64,000 nucleotides of DNA. Source: Thermotogota bacterium. GTDB taxonomy: Bacteria > Thermotogota > Thermotogae > Thermotogales > Thermotogaceae. Numbering within the stretch: position 1 is the first letter of the stretch; every line of letters begins with the position of its first letter. Made by a program: the position numbers and the translations under genes. Below are positions 18,419 to 27,721 of the stretch, piece by piece. The stretch is from the NCBI GenBank assembly GCA_030550515.1, contig JAUQPE010000011.1:243680-307679 (forward strand), given 5' to 3'. The notes beneath the pieces were generated by a model, which saw nothing but the letters and a program-made list of their open reading frames with translations, did no database searches and had not been told where the DNA came from.

Positions 18419-19125
18419 ATGGGTATCATCCCCATGAAGAAGATCAAGCCAACCAGCACTTTCAGGGGCAACCCTACCATGAAGACGTTCATCTGCGGAA
18501 CCAACCTCGAGAGTATCCCCAACACCACGCTCACCACGAGCATGAAGGCCATCATTGGGAGTCCTATCTTCAAAACCATGACGAAAAAATCCCCAGAGCT
18601 GTGGACGATGTGTTCGAGAAAACTCGTCTTCAAGCTGAGAAGGTCCGCAGGGAAGACTTTCAGAGAGTCCACGAGGCCTTCATAGATGAGGAGGGGACCT
18701 TTCAATATGACGAAAACGCTGAGGGCGAGGAAGTACACGATCTCGCCCATTGGATTTGTTCCCTCTTCGTCTGAGAGCGCGAAGACTTCTTCGATGCCAA
18801 GCCCCATTTGGAAACCGACTATGTACCCTGCCCCTCCAAACGCCTGAAGGACCAATTGAGGTAGGTACCCAATCCCGAACCCAACCAGGAAGTTCAAGAT
18901 CGAGTTGACGACAAGAAGAAAGATGGGCGAATTCAAGGGTATCGTTGTATCAGAAGAGACCGTAAGAAGCCAGCTCAAAAAGACCAAAAGGGACACCTTG
19001 ACCTCAACAGGAAACATCGCTCCGGAAAAGAAAGGAGCGACCAGGAAAAAACCCGTCAAACGAGAAATCAAGGCCATCCACACCAGAAACTTCGTTTCAA
19101 CGAATTCCAACAGGTTCACCTTCAA
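18349..19125 (-). CDS. fliR: Flagellar export protein FliR
   Basis: 258 residues, hydrophobic, with about six membrane helices and conserved pieces [28 protein letters not shown] and [15 protein letters not shown]. Part of the FliPQR export channel. A TTG start at 19125 is preceded by AAGGAG at good spacing and lies inside the end of mtnA (29-base overlap). The 3-prime end overlaps flhB. fliP and fliQ, which often precede fliR, are not here. Confidence 0.92.
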   Translation of the reverse strand: MKVNLLEFVETKFLVWMALISRLTGFFLVAPFFSGAMFPVEVKVSLLVFLSWLLTVSSDTTIPLNSPIFLLVVNSILNFLVGFGIGYLPQLVLQAFGGAGYIVGFQMGLGIEEVFALSDEEGTNPMGEIVYFLALSVFVILKGPLLIYEGLVDSLKVFPADLLSLKTSFLEHIVHSSGDFFVMVLKIGLPMMAFMLVVSVVLGILSRLVPQMNVFMVGLPLKVLVGLIFFMGMIPIWAEVAGEISGRALNAISSLIGE

Positions 19126-20152
19126 GGATTCTCCTTATGTTCTCCTCGAAGGGGGGCCATATCACACCCTTTTCGGTTATTATCGCGGTTACCAAGTCTT
19201 TCTCGGTGACATCGAAAGCTGGGTTCACAACTTTCACGCCGTGCGGTACCACCCTGTTCCCACCACAAAACAACACCTCATCTTGGGATCTTTCCTCAAT
19301 GGGGATCTCATAACCGCTCCTGATCTTCGGATCAATCGTGGAGGTTGGTGCAGCAACGAAGAAAGGGATGCCGTGCTTTTTCGCCAGGACTGCCACGGTG
19401 TAAGTGCCGATCTTGTTCGCCACGTCGCCATTCATGGCGATCCTATCGGCACCCACGATCACCGCGTTTATGAGCCCTTTCTTCATCAACCAACCAGCCA
19501 TGTTGTCGGTGATCACGGTGACGTCTATTCCATCTTTGAGGAGTTCCCAGGCGGTCAACCTGGCACCCTGAAGGTAAGGCCTCGTTTCGTCCGCAAAGAC
19601 TCTTATCCGCTTTCCCGATTCCACGGCAGCTCTGATCACACCGAGGGCTGTTCCGTAGTCAACGGTGGCCAAAGCTCCCGCATTGCAGTGCGTGAGGATA
19701 GTCCATCCGTCCTTTAGGAGTGCCGCACCATTCCTTCCGATAGCCTTGTTGACTTCTATATCCTCGCGCGCCATCCTCAAAGCTTCCCCTTCGAGGATCT
19801 CGAGTATTTCTTCTCTGCCCTTACCCAGGTTCCCCAACAGAGTCCTCTCCATTCTATCCAACGCCCAGAACAGGTTTACGGCCGTGGGACGGGTGTTCGC
19901 CAAGTTTTCCTTCACCTTCTTCATCCATTCCTGTAAATCGCCACTTGCGAACTCTCTCAAACCGAGGACGTACCCGAAAGCGGCAGCCACACCTATCGCC
20001 GGGGCTCCCCTCACAACCATGTCTTTTATCGCTCTGGCCACCTCAACGTGGGTACGACACATCACGTACTCTTCAAAGAAGGGCAATTTCCTCTGATCCA
20101 AGAGTTTGAGGGCATCGCCAGTCCATTCCATAGTCATTGTCCTGAGGATCAC
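19097..20152 (-). CDS. mtnA: Methylthioribose-1-phosphate isomerase
   Basis: 351 residues from a GTG that overlaps the preceding stop (GTGA), with GGAGGTG upstream. Very similar, from memory, to the crystallised T. maritima enzyme along its length ([56 protein letters not shown]). Converts methylthioribose 1-phosphate to methylthioribulose 1-phosphate in methionine salvage. The catalytic cysteine (near 158) and the aspartate in VVGADRIA are present. Its place just before fliR in a flagellar operon has no obvious logic beyond shared transcription. Confidence 0.95.
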   Translation of the reverse strand: MILRTMTMEWTGDALKLLDQRKLPFFEEYVMCRTHVEVARAIKDMVVRGAPAIGVAAAFGYVLGLREFASGDLQEWMKKVKENLANTRPTAVNLFWALDRMERTLLGNLGKGREEILEILEGEALRMAREDIEVNKAIGRNGAALLKDGWTILTHCNAGALATVDYGTALGVIRAAVESGKRIRVFADETRPYLQGARLTAWELLKDGIDVTVITDNMAGWLMKKGLINAVIVGADRIAMNGDVANKIGTYTVAVLAKKHGIPFFVAAPTSTIDPKIRSGYEIPIEERSQDEVLFCGGNRVVPHGVKVVNPAFDVTEKDLVTAIITEKGVIWPPFEENIRRILEGEPVGIR

Positions 20153-21144
20153 TTGGAAGCACCTCCAAGCTTTATCTCTATGATACTCTTGCTTTTGAAT
20201 TCATCGAAAGCTTTTCTGAACCAATCACCCCAGACTCTTTCTCTCTTTTCCGAGAGCAACTTTTGCTGGATGTCGTTCCTCACTTCTTCAAATGTCTTGT
20301 AACGCGCAGGCCTCTTCTCGATCACCTTGTAAAGGACGAAACCGTCTTGGGTTTCGAAAGGTCCAACTATCGCACTCTCAGGCGCGTCGAAAACCACCCT
20401 TTCTATCTCCTTTCTCAGCGTTCCCTCCTCAACCCATCCCATGTCACCCTCACCCGAAATGCTCCTCGCAACCTCCAAAAAGTCTTCCCCTCTTCTTATC
20501 CTCATCAAGGCTTCTTCCATCTGTTTTTTCTCCTTTGCGGAGATCCTGTACAAGTGAACTGCAGCGGGTATTCTGAAACTTTCTTTGTTCTTGTCGTAAT
20601 AGTCCTTCACTTCCTCTGGGGTCACAGTTACATTCTGAGAATATTTCGCCTCAAGGTTTTGAAGTGCTTTTTGGGTTTTCATGGACCAGAAAAGTCTCTT
20701 CTTGAAACTCTCGAGGTTCCCATAACCGGTGTTTTGCAAAAACGTATCGAAGTCTTCGAGGGTGAAGCCGAGTTCTTCCACCGTCTGTTTGAGTTTGTTC
20801 TCCATCTCCTTCAACACTTCCTCATCGTGAACCCCCACACCTTCTCTCTCTGCGAGTTGTTGTATGAGGAGATGATCTATCATGTCTTTCAGTACTTCCA
20901 TCTTGTACTTCAAGAGAAGTCTCAAACCTTCCTCAGTCTCTGTTAACACGTTGAAGAACCTAAGGTCTATTTGGGATATGCTCCTGAGCAGTCCTCTCAC
21001 GTCAGCGATTGTTTCGAAGAGATCTTGAGGTATACCCTGACCATTCACTATCGCAACAACGTTTTCAGTCGCAGACCCGGTCACCTGGGCCAACGACAAC
21101 ACGACGGACAGAAGGGTGAGCAAGAGGGTCAGACCCTTTTTCAT
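20149..21144 (-). CDS. SurA/PrsA-like peptidyl-prolyl isomerase, exported
   Basis: 331 residues from the ATG at 21144. A signal peptide is clear ([20 protein letters not shown], cut near residue 18). An N-terminal SurA-N-like helical region (about 40-180) precedes a PpiC rotamase domain (about 195-290) with [31 protein letters not shown] and [14 protein letters not shown]. It would help fold outer-envelope proteins such as those of the sheath-like toga. The ATG overlaps the mazG stop. Confidence 0.85.
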   Translation of the reverse strand: MKKGLTLLLTLLSVVLSLAQVTGSATENVVAIVNGQGIPQDLFETIADVRGLLRSISQIDLRFFNVLTETEEGLRLLLKYKMEVLKDMIDHLLIQQLAEREGVGVHDEEVLKEMENKLKQTVEELGFTLEDFDTFLQNTGYGNLESFKKRLFWSMKTQKALQNLEAKYSQNVTVTPEEVKDYYDKNKESFRIPAAVHLYRISAKEKKQMEEALMRIRRGEDFLEVARSISGEGDMGWVEEGTLRKEIERVVFDAPESAIVGPFETQDGFVLYKVIEKRPARYKTFEEVRNDIQQKLLSEKRERVWGDWFRKAFDEFKSKSIIEIKLGGASK

Positions 21145-21908
21145 TTCGCCTCTCCTCCTTTCGCTTTTTCCCAATACCTATCGAGTTCTTCTAAGGAAAG
21201 TTCCTCGAAGACCAAACCGTCTTTCTCTATCATTTCTTCCATCCTTTTGAACCTCTCCACAAATTTCTGGGTAGCCTTTCGCAAAGCTCCTTCTGGATCC
21301 ACACCCAAGAATCGTGAGAGGTTGACGATACTGAACAAAAGGTCGCCGAATTCTTCCTCCACCTTCCTTGGATCCTTTGCTTCTCGCAACTCTCTCAGTT
21401 CTTCGTTCACTTTTTCAAAGACATCTTCCACGTTTCTCCAATCGAAACCAACCTGGGAAGCGTTTTCTTGCACTCTCCTTGCCATGGAGAGAGCGGGAAC
21501 GAGGGGATTGACCTCGCCAACTCTCGAAGATCTCTCTTTTCCTTTTTCCTGGGCTTTGATATCTTCCCATTGCTTGTAAGAATAGCCTGGGCTGTTGCCG
21601 AACACGTGAGGATGCCTTCTGACGAGTTTCTCGCACAGGAAATCCAACACATCGCCTATATCAAACGCTTCTCTTTCTTTCGCTATTTGAGCGTGAAAGA
21701 CCACTTGAAGCATCAAATCTCCCAATTCTTCCCTCATCTCTTCGTCGTCCTTCTCGTCGATCGCTTCTATCAGCTCGTAACACTCCTCCACGAGGTAGGG
21801 CTTCAGGCTCTCGTGGGTTTGCCTTCTATCCCATTCGCATCCCTCTGGGGACCTGAGTTTTTCCATAATAGCTATGAGTTTTTCGAAGCTGTCTCCTATC
21901 CTTCCCAT
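21141..21908 (-). CDS. mazG: Nucleoside triphosphate pyrophosphohydrolase MazG
   Basis: 255 residues from the ATG at 21908, set by AAAGGAGGT. Two MazG domains are visible. The first has LRSPEGCEWDRRQTHESLKPYLVEECYELIEAI and EELGDLMLQVVFHA. The second has the weaker EELRELREAKDPRKVEEEFGDLLFSIV. The acidic E-x-x-E...E-x-x-D pattern binds magnesium. It removes non-canonical nucleoside triphosphates. An upstream in-frame extension overlaps the DUF47 gene and is rejected. Confidence 0.93.
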   Translation of the reverse strand: MGRIGDSFEKLIAIMEKLRSPEGCEWDRRQTHESLKPYLVEECYELIEAIDEKDDEEMREELGDLMLQVVFHAQIAKEREAFDIGDVLDFLCEKLVRRHPHVFGNSPGYSYKQWEDIKAQEKGKERSSRVGEVNPLVPALSMARRVQENASQVGFDWRNVEDVFEKVNEELRELREAKDPRKVEEEFGDLLFSIVNLSRFLGVDPEGALRKATQKFVERFKRMEEMIEKDGLVFEELSLEELDRYWEKAKGGEAK

Positions 21909-21909
21909 C

Positions 21910-22551
21910 TCAAAACCTCCTTTTGGCAACGATGACGAGTATCCTGTCGGAAGCATCTTCCGCCCTATCAGCTATGTCACCTATACTTCTCATTATTTCC
22001 TTCAACTCAATCTTCTCGCACTTTTCGATTTCCATATCGAACAACTTCTTCAAAGCTTCTTTTTCCACCATATCTTCCTCGTGTTCGAACCTCTCTACCT
22101 CGAGCACATAACTTTCAACTTTGTCGAGGTCTTCAAAAAGACTTTCAACAGCCTTTCTAAGGCTTCGAAAAGCTTTCAGTGAAATCTCCAACTGTTTCAA
22201 CAAATAACCCTTGAGTTCCTCAGGTATCTTGGGTTTTTGGAGCGAGAAGAGATCGGCAACGTACTCCGCTTTGTTCGCGATCTTATCCACCAACTCCATC
22301 AGTTCTGTGAGATCTCCTCTGAAGTTGGGGAGGAAGGCTCCCTCGTTTATCCCCCTTTCGGTTTCTCTCCTCAACTTGTCCGCCTCGCTTTCGAGCTCGC
22401 ACACCTTTTGATAAACGCTTGACACGCTGTCGGGGTCTTCCATGTATCCCTCGATGAACGTCCTCAACTGGTGCAGCGTTTCTTCAACCTTCTCGCAGTG
22501 TTTCAAAAAGAGAGATACAACCTTTTTTTCCCTTTTGCCCGAGATCCACAC
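21910..22551 (-). CDS. DUF47/PhoU-like protein
   Basis: 213 residues, nearly all helix, in the family of PhoU-like proteins (TIGR00153 type) that usually accompany Pit phosphate transporters. Charged heptads and ESEADKLRRETERGI near residue 53 fit the family. GTG start at 22551 has GGGAGGA upstream and lies 68 bases inside the end of rnhB. The Pit-family transporter here is divergent, at 24326, with rnhB and a protease gene between. Confidence 0.82.
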   Translation of the reverse strand: MWISGKREKKVVSLFLKHCEKVEETLHQLRTFIEGYMEDPDSVSSVYQKVCELESEADKLRRETERGINEGAFLPNFRGDLTELMELVDKIANKAEYVADLFSLQKPKIPEELKGYLLKQLEISLKAFRSLRKAVESLFEDLDKVESYVLEVERFEHEEDMVEKEALKKLFDMEIEKCEKIELKEIMRSIGDIADRAEDASDRILVIVAKRRF

Positions 22552-23233
22552 GCTTTCTTCCTCCCGAAGGGGATCCTTTCATGAGATCCAGAACACGGGA
22601 AAAACGCTCTCTTGAAATGAGGCCCTTCTCGAACATCCTTTCGAGCGTCTCTTCCGTCAACCAACCGAGGATCGGTTGAAAACTGAGTCGATGGAGGGGA
22701 AGTATCCCGTACCTTCTCACCTCTTCCAGGTGTTCTTTCGTAGGGTAACCTTTGTGTCTATCGAAGGAGAATTTGGGATAAAATTTGGAAAATTCTTTCA
22801 TGATCTCATCCCTCAAAACTTTCGCGACTATCGAAGCGGCACCTATCGAGATGCTTTTCCTGTCGCCTTTCACCACACAGGAACTCGGTACACTCAAGGA
22901 AATTCCCTTACCGTCGATTATGACAAAGGACGGCTTCAAGCCAAGATTTTTCACTGCTCTTTCCATTGCGAGTTTAGTGGCGTTAAAGACGTTGTGGATG
23001 TCCACTTCTTCGGCCGACGCTATACCAACTCCCACGATCGCTTTTTCCCTTATCTCAACGTACAGTCTTTCCCTCTCTTTTGGTGAGAGAAGCTTCGAAT
23101 CATTCACGCCTTCCAGATCTTCGAACAGGATGACCGCAGCCGCTACGACGGGACCCGCTACGCATCCACGCCCCGCTTCATCCACCCCAGCGACGGTACC
23201 GTACTCCCTTCTAAAAAAGTCGTCTACCTTCAT
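22484..23233 (-). CDS. rnhB: Ribonuclease HII
   Basis: 249 residues. Cuts RNA in RNA-DNA hybrids, including single ribonucleotides. The GVDEAGRG active site supplies Asp18 and Glu19; the further carboxylates lie in VIIDGKG and the KVLRDEIM region, and HKGYPTKEH is conserved. The C-terminal tail beyond the RISRERFSRVL helix is basic and lies entirely over the DUF47 start. ATG overlaps the preceding gene's stop by four bases. Confidence 0.94.
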   Translation of the reverse strand: MKVDDFFRREYGTVAGVDEAGRGCVAGPVVAAAVILFEDLEGVNDSKLLSPKERERLYVEIREKAIVGVGIASAEEVDIHNVFNATKLAMERAVKNLGLKPSFVIIDGKGISLSVPSSCVVKGDRKSISIGAASIVAKVLRDEIMKEFSKFYPKFSFDRHKGYPTKEHLEEVRRYGILPLHRLSFQPILGWLTEETLERMFEKGLISRERFSRVLDLMKGSPSGGRKRVDLGQKGKKGCISLFETLREG

Positions 23234-24084
23234 CTTCCATTCCTCCTGGCCTCGCCCTCGCTCTTGTAAGGAATGGGAATGTACTGAACGGATGGTCTTC
23301 TCTGTTCTGTTTGCTTGTACAGATCCATCAAGGCGTAAATTTCAGGAGGAACGTTCGTGTTCACGTTGATACCGAGCTCTCTCAGTCTTTCGTGATCGAG
23401 TGGATAGTCGTGTGTCCAATATCCCTCGCACAGGATCTCCGCGATTTTTTCGGCTTTCTCCATTTCCATCTTGTCTTTCAGCAGTTCCACCACGAACTCT
23501 TTTACCTGTTTGATAGCCTTCTCCGCTATATCAGCCAAAATGAGCGTTTGATCGTCTATTTCGTTCACGTCTTTTTTCTTGAGAACGGAAAGTATGGAAG
23601 GAGCCGGCACGTTCGCAACTTGCGGATCCAGCGGCCCAAGCACGGCGTTCTCGTCCATCACGATCTCATCGGCGGCCAATGCGATCAAAGTCCCACCAGA
23701 CATGGCGTAGTGGGGCACGAACACGGTCACCTTCCCTTTGTGTTTTTTGAGAGCGCGAGCGATTTGCTCGGCGGCGAGCACCAAACCCCCAGGCGTGTGG
23801 AGTATGATGTCTATCGGCATGTCATCGGGTGTCATCTTTATCGCCCTCAGGACCTCTTCAGAGTCTTCTATGTCTATGTACCTCCTCATGGTGAAACCAA
23901 AAAAGCTCAGGGTTTCCGTCCTGTGGATGAGCGTGATCACGCGACTCTTCCTCTTTCTCTCGATTTCCCTTATCAGATTCTCCCGAGCGGAATGAAGGAG
24001 GAAGTTACGCAAGAACGGCACAAGGAAGGAGAGGATGAGGACCATCCAGAACAGTTGAAAGATGAAAGTACCAATCCCGTACAC
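23230..24084 (-). CDS. Membrane-anchored ClpP-fold serine protease (SDH-sah family)
   Basis: 284 residues from a GTG at 24084 with AAGGAGGTGG six bases before it. The longer reading frame crosses a terminator hairpin and is rejected. One N-terminal membrane helix (about residues 5-30) precedes a crotonase/ClpP-like domain: LHTPGGLVLAAEQIARAL, then AMSGGT with the candidate nucleophilic serine near residue 143, and DENAVLGPLDPQV. Family members are SppA-like membrane proteases. It is the first gene of the long minus-strand run and follows a leader with an intrinsic terminator. Confidence 0.85.
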   Translation of the reverse strand: MYGIGTFIFQLFWMVLILSFLVPFLRNFLLHSARENLIREIERKRKSRVITLIHRTETLSFFGFTMRRYIDIEDSEEVLRAIKMTPDDMPIDIILHTPGGLVLAAEQIARALKKHKGKVTVFVPHYAMSGGTLIALAADEIVMDENAVLGPLDPQVANVPAPSILSVLKKKDVNEIDDQTLILADIAEKAIKQVKEFVVELLKDKMEMEKAEKIAEILCEGYWTHDYPLDHERLRELGINVNTNVPPEIYALMDLYKQTEQRRPSVQYIPIPYKSEGEARRNGR

Positions 24085-24116
24085 GATCGGCCACCTCCTT
24101 GTGTGGATTTTATCAC

Positions 24117-24144
24117 AAAAAAATGCGGGCTCTTTCGAGCCCGC
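24117..24144 (-). terminator. Intrinsic terminator inside the leader of the long minus-strand operon
   Basis: On the minus strand, GCGGGCTC, loop GAAA, GAGCCCGC (24144-24125) is followed by a run of seven T. It points toward the protease gene at 24084 but no minus-strand gene precedes it. It is therefore either an attenuator or the end of a small RNA. Confidence 0.75.
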
Positions 24145-24153
24145 CAAAGCCGT

Positions 24154-24290
24154 GGGGGGTGTATCTCAAGGGGGATAGGGGGGTCTTTGTTCTTTCCACG
24201 TACCATTTTAAATGTAACAGGTTAAGGGAACTTTCTGATTTCTTTCCCAAAACCCTACCATGCGTTTAAAGTATCATTAAACCCGGAACG
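24154..24290 (-). ncRNA. Possible leader RNA or small RNA upstream of the attenuator
   Basis: Between a candidate minus promoter (24298-24270) and the terminator (24144-24117) lies about 120 bases with no gene. The transcript would contain three C-runs (complement of G-runs at 24154-24159, 24070-24074 of the block starting 24100, i.e. 24170-24174, and 24178-24183). I recognise no riboswitch class. Listed because promoter, leader and terminator together form a plausible unit. Confidence 0.35.
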
Positions 24291-24298
24291 TGTTACAA
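24270..24298 (-). promoter_or_regulatory. Candidate minus-strand promoter for the rnhB-flagellar operon
   Basis: TTGTAA (24298-24293), 17 bases, GATACT (24275-24270): four of six matches in each box. It overlaps the plus-strand -10 box for the transporter gene, so the two divergent promoters would compete. Confidence 0.4.
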
Positions 24299-24299
24299 T
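24291..24299 (+). promoter_or_regulatory. Extended -10 promoter for the Pit-like transporter
   Basis: TGTTACAAT matches the extended -10 form (TG-n-TATAAT with one mismatch), 27 bases before the GTG at 24326. No clear -35 box, which extended -10 promoters can lack. Confidence 0.45.
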
Positions 24300-24325
24300 A
24301 GGAGACAAACGGAAAAACCGCTGGG

Positions 24326-25270
24326 GTGATTGTGATAATAGCCCTTTTGCTCGGTGGGGTATTCGGTTGGGTAGTCGGTACGAACGACATGGGTTACATT
24401 CTTGGTCCCGTAGTTGGATCTGGGTTGATGCCCTGGAAGAGGATTGGCATGTTGTCCTCCCTTTTCCTGTTCGTGGGAGCCGTCTTTGGGGGAGTAAAGG
24501 GTCTGGAAAACGTCAGCGCCCTAGACTTCTCCAACGACGTCTACCACACGGTGTTTTACCTTTCGAGCATCTTCGTGATGGTGACTTTGAACAGTCTGGG
24601 TCTTCCCGCACCCGCTTCTCAAACCGTCGTTGGAAGCATCATTGGTTTGGCTGCAGCATCATCTGGGTTTCGACCGGAGAACGTCTTTCGTTTTTCAATG
24701 GTGTTCCTCTCCTGGTATACCACTCCTTTCGCGACGATGCTTCTTGGTTATTTCTTGTACAAGCTCCTGTCTCACTATATGAAAAGGCTCAAAAGTGTTC
24801 AGCATCAAGAGACGTTGTTGAGCGTGTTGGCGTCAATCGGGGTTGCTTACGGTTCTTACTCTTTTGGAGCAAACAACGTGGCAAACGTGACGGGAATCCT
24901 CGTTGGAAACTGTTTGGACACGAAAGGAGCAGCCGTCCTTGGGGGAATATCGATCGCACTTGGGGTGTTATGTTGCGGAAAGAGATCGGCGATTAGAGTG
25001 GGAAAAGGTATCTTAGAACTGGATCACCTCGCTTCTCTTGTACCGATTTTCTCTCAAGCCATCACGGTGTGGTTTTTCAGTATCGTAGGGGTACCAGTGT
25101 CATCGTCTCAGGCAGTCATCGGTGGGATCCTCGGTGTGGGGCACGCGCGAGGGATGAAACTTGAAAGCAGAAAAGTTTTGTTCAAGGTCTTGGGGAGTTG
25201 GTTCCTGGTACCAACTGTTTCGGGATTGCTCTCTTTCATCTCGATGAAAATTTTGATAAGATTTTGGTAG
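24326..25270 (+). CDS. Pit-family inorganic phosphate (or sulfate) permease
   Basis: 314 residues, about ten membrane helices, with the internal repeat of the PiT family. The repeat motifs are altered: the first reads [10 protein letters not shown] instead of GANDxAN, the second [22 protein letters not shown] and [12 protein letters not shown] are the conserved re-entrant-loop motifs. Likely a cation-coupled phosphate carrier; sulfate carriers of the same family cannot be excluded. GTG start at 24326 (24332 also possible). A DUF47 gene, the usual partner, lies on the other strand at 21910-22551. Confidence 0.82.
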   Translation: MIVIIALLLGGVFGWVVGTNDMGYILGPVVGSGLMPWKRIGMLSSLFLFVGAVFGGVKGLENVSALDFSNDVYHTVFYLSSIFVMVTLNSLGLPAPASQTVVGSIIGLAAASSGFRPENVFRFSMVFLSWYTTPFATMLLGYFLYKLLSHYMKRLKSVQHQETLLSVLASIGVAYGSYSFGANNVANVTGILVGNCLDTKGAAVLGGISIALGVLCCGKRSAIRVGKGILELDHLASLVPIFSQAITVWFFSIVGVPVSSSQAVIGGILGVGHARGMKLESRKVLFKVLGSWFLVPTVSGLLSFISMKILIRFW

Positions 25271-25296
25271 AAAAGAGCGTACGGGAGGTTGATCGT

Positions 25297-27279
25297 ATGT
25301 CCTTGCGAATGAAGGTTTTCGTTATCATCGCAATCGTATTGGGTGGGCTCGTTGCCAGTTTCTATGTTATCTATCAAAACACCTCTAACGTTTTGATTCG
25401 TACCATCAGAGAAAACGCGAAAAATCAAGTGGTGGTGTTGGCTAATTATCTTGCTGAGAAATTAAACAAAGTTTCAGAAATGACGAAAACCTTGACGACC
25501 TCCATGGAAGCAAGGTTACTCGACACCTACTCGATCTCTTCGAACATGGTCAACTTGATAAAGAACTCCCCCCAAACCCTCATGGCTGGAATCGCGTTCG
25601 AAGAGATGACGCAGTCTGGGTATGTGGCAACCCTCTCGGGTGTGCAGAGTAGGGGTGCCGAGTTCTTCAAGAAATATCTCGATCTCCTGAAGAGCGTGGA
25701 GGGGAAGGACGGTTTCCTTGTCTTGACGGAGACTTTCGAAGGAAAACCCGCTATCCTTTTTCTCGCGCCGCTTGGAGCTTTTGGCGCGGGCGTACTTGGG
25801 GGAGTTGGATTTTTCGTTGATCTATCGAAAGACAGCGAGCTTTGGAAAGCGGTTGTCCAAGGTGGAAAGCTCGGGGAAAAAGGTTACGGGATCTTGGTGG
25901 ATGGCACGGGGAAGATGTTGATCCATCAAGATCAAGGGAATTTCCTAAAAAGAGTCGAAGAGTTTGGAACGTTTGCTCAGGCCTTCAAGAAGGCTCTGGA
26001 AGGGAAAGAGAACTATGCTGAGTATGAATATGGGGGCAAAAAGTACACGGTTTGGTCCGTTGTACCGGGGTACGGTTACTACGTGTTTTCGACGGGGTAT
26101 TTGGAGGAGCTTTTGGCGCAGGGCAGGGGTGTGATGGTGTCGACGGTGACGACGTACGGTGTGCTTGGGGGCGTGGTGTTTTTGACGCTGTTTTTGAGCA
26201 TGATGCCAGTTTTGAGGAGGCTCAAGGGGCAGGTAGAGAAGGTGAGGAGGTTTGGTGAGGGGGATTTGACGGTCGAGTTTGAGGTGACAGGGAGAGACGA
26301 GCTTGCGGTGGTGGAGGGTGTTTTGAGGGAATCGGTGATTTCGTTGAAGGAGATGATAGTTTCGTTGGTGGAGGCGTCGAGGGAGCTTGGCAGGGTGTCC
26401 GTTGACGTGGAGAGGCTAGCGAGGGGCAGCTACGATGCGTCTGAGGAGTTGTTGGAGGAGGCGAGGAAGATACTGGCGGAGGCGAACAACATGAGCAGCG
26501 CGTTGGCGGAGGTGACGAGTGGGGTAGAGGAGGTGGCCGCGAGCGCTCAGAACATATCGAAGATCACGCAGGATTTGACGGAGAGGTCGGAAGGTGTGAC
26601 GAAGGCGGCGAGGGAAGGTGTGAGGAGCGTGGAGGGAGTGAACGAGGTGATAGGGAAGTTGAAGGAATCGACGGAGAGGCAGAGGGGGAGTTTGAAGGAG
26701 CTGGCGGACGCTGCGAAGGTGATAGGCGAGATAGTGGGGACGATCAGTTCGATAGCGGAGCAGACGAACTTGCTGGCTTTGAACGCTGCGATAGAGGCGG
26801 CGAGGGCAGGGGAAGCTGGTAGGGGATTTGCGGTGGTGGCAGATGAGATCAGGAAGCTTGCGGAGGAGAGTCAGAGGGCGACGGAGGACATAGGGAAGAT
26901 GCTGAGCAGTTTGAGGGAGAGGATAGGGCAGGTGGAGGAAGGGGCGAAAGAGGTGTTTGGGGCGGTGGACGAGATACTTGAGAGGGGCAGGGAGATAACG
27001 GAGAGGTTCAAGAGCATATTGGAGAGGGTGGAGGAGATAAACGGGATGATAGAGAACACGGCGGCGACGGCGCAGGAGCAAGGGGCGGCTGCGGAGGAGA
27101 TGGCTGGGGCGATGGACAACGTGACGAAGCTTGTGGAGAGTGTTGTGGGAAGTCTTGAGAGGATGGAAGGTTTGATAAAGGATCAGTCTGAGAGGGCAAG
27201 GAAAGTGAGTGAGGCAAGCTCCGAGCTCGCTTCCCTCGCAGAAAAACTCGCTCAAACCACTAAAAAGTTCAAACTGTGA
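25297..27279 (+). CDS. Methyl-accepting chemotaxis protein
   Basis: 660 residues from the ATG at 25297 (GGGAGG eight bases before). Membrane helix 1 is at about residues 6-27 and a periplasmic Cache-like sensor at about 28-275. Membrane helix 2 is near 280-305, followed by a HAMP domain to about 360 and a long cytosolic signalling coil. The hairpin tip [22 protein letters not shown], which binds CheA/CheW, is near residues 485-510. It should be a substrate of CheD from the same window. From about base 26095 to 27190 the coding strand becomes very G-rich and C-poor compared with both ends, suggesting a mosaic gene. It starts 26 bases after the transporter. Confidence 0.93.
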   Translation: MSLRMKVFVIIAIVLGGLVASFYVIYQNTSNVLIRTIRENAKNQVVVLANYLAEKLNKVSEMTKTLTTSMEARLLDTYSISSNMVNLIKNSPQTLMAGIAFEEMTQSGYVATLSGVQSRGAEFFKKYLDLLKSVEGKDGFLVLTETFEGKPAILFLAPLGAFGAGVLGGVGFFVDLSKDSELWKAVVQGGKLGEKGYGILVDGTGKMLIHQDQGNFLKRVEEFGTFAQAFKKALEGKENYAEYEYGGKKYTVWSVVPGYGYYVFSTGYLEELLAQGRGVMVSTVTTYGVLGGVVFLTLFLSMMPVLRRLKGQVEKVRRFGEGDLTVEFEVTGRDELAVVEGVLRESVISLKEMIVSLVEASRELGRVSVDVERLARGSYDASEELLEEARKILAEANNMSSALAEVTSGVEEVAASAQNISKITQDLTERSEGVTKAAREGVRSVEGVNEVIGKLKESTERQRGSLKELADAAKVIGEIVGTISSIAEQTNLLALNAAIEAARAGEAGRGFAVVADEIRKLAEESQRATEDIGKMLSSLRERIGQVEEGAKEVFGAVDEILERGREITERFKSILERVEEINGMIENTAATAQEQGAAAEEMAGAMDNVTKLVESVVGSLERMEGLIKDQSERARKVSEASSELASLAEKLAQTTKKFKL

Positions 27280-27296
27280 GCGGGGAGGGAAACTGG

Positions 27297-27710
27297 GTGA
27301 AGGCGAGATGGATAGGCGGGATGATGTTTCACGCTGTGACGGATTCTGGGCATGAAGTTTTCATGGATGCGAAGCCAGAGAGCGGGGGGCAGGACGCCGC
27401 CCCTCGCCCTCTTGAATTCTTCCTTGTTGGATTGATGGGATGCACCGGGATGGATGTGGTCTCCCTTCTCAGAAAGATGAAGGTCATCGATAATTTGAGG
27501 AGTTTCAGGATGGAAGTGTCTTACGAGCGGGCCTCCGATCATCCCATGGTTTACACGAAGGTACACCTGAAGTACTTCTTCTCTTTCGACGGAGAACCAC
27601 CCAAAGAACAAGTTGAAAAAGCGGTGAAACTCTCCCAAGAAAAGTATTGTAGCGCGTCCGCCATGTTGAGGAAGACTGCCGAACTGACGTACGAGATAGT
27701 TTACGAATGA
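27297..27710 (+). CDS. OsmC/Ohr-family peroxidase-like protein
   Basis: 137 residues. Two conserved cysteines, in [10 protein letters not shown] (about residue 48) and EKYCSAS (about 117), are those that reduce organic peroxides in the family. The start is taken as the GTG at 27297 ([13 protein letters not shown]) with GGGGAGGG eight bases before. A GTG at 27276 overlapping the chemoreceptor stop is possible but less likely by comparison with the T. maritima protein as I remember it. Probably protects against hydroperoxides. Confidence 0.88.
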   Translation: MKARWIGGMMFHAVTDSGHEVFMDAKPESGGQDAAPRPLEFFLVGLMGCTGMDVVSLLRKMKVIDNLRSFRMEVSYERASDHPMVYTKVHLKYFFSFDGEPPKEQVEKAVKLSQEKYCSASAMLRKTAELTYEIVYE

Positions 27711-27721
27711 GGTGAAAGAGG

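Noticed and set aside
24154..24183. Three G-runs on the plus strand as a G-quadruplex
   Set aside because: Only three runs of five or six G; a four-run unit is not present.
24150..24325. Divergent spacer as a possible replication origin (contains AAACCCTACCATG)
   Set aside because: Only one imperfect box; the space is explained better by two promoters, a leader and a terminator.
26416..27255. 279-codon open frame on the minus strand inside the chemoreceptor gene
   Set aside because: It is a shadow of the G-rich codon pattern: Arg/Leu/His-rich, no motif, and antisense to a clear signalling domain.
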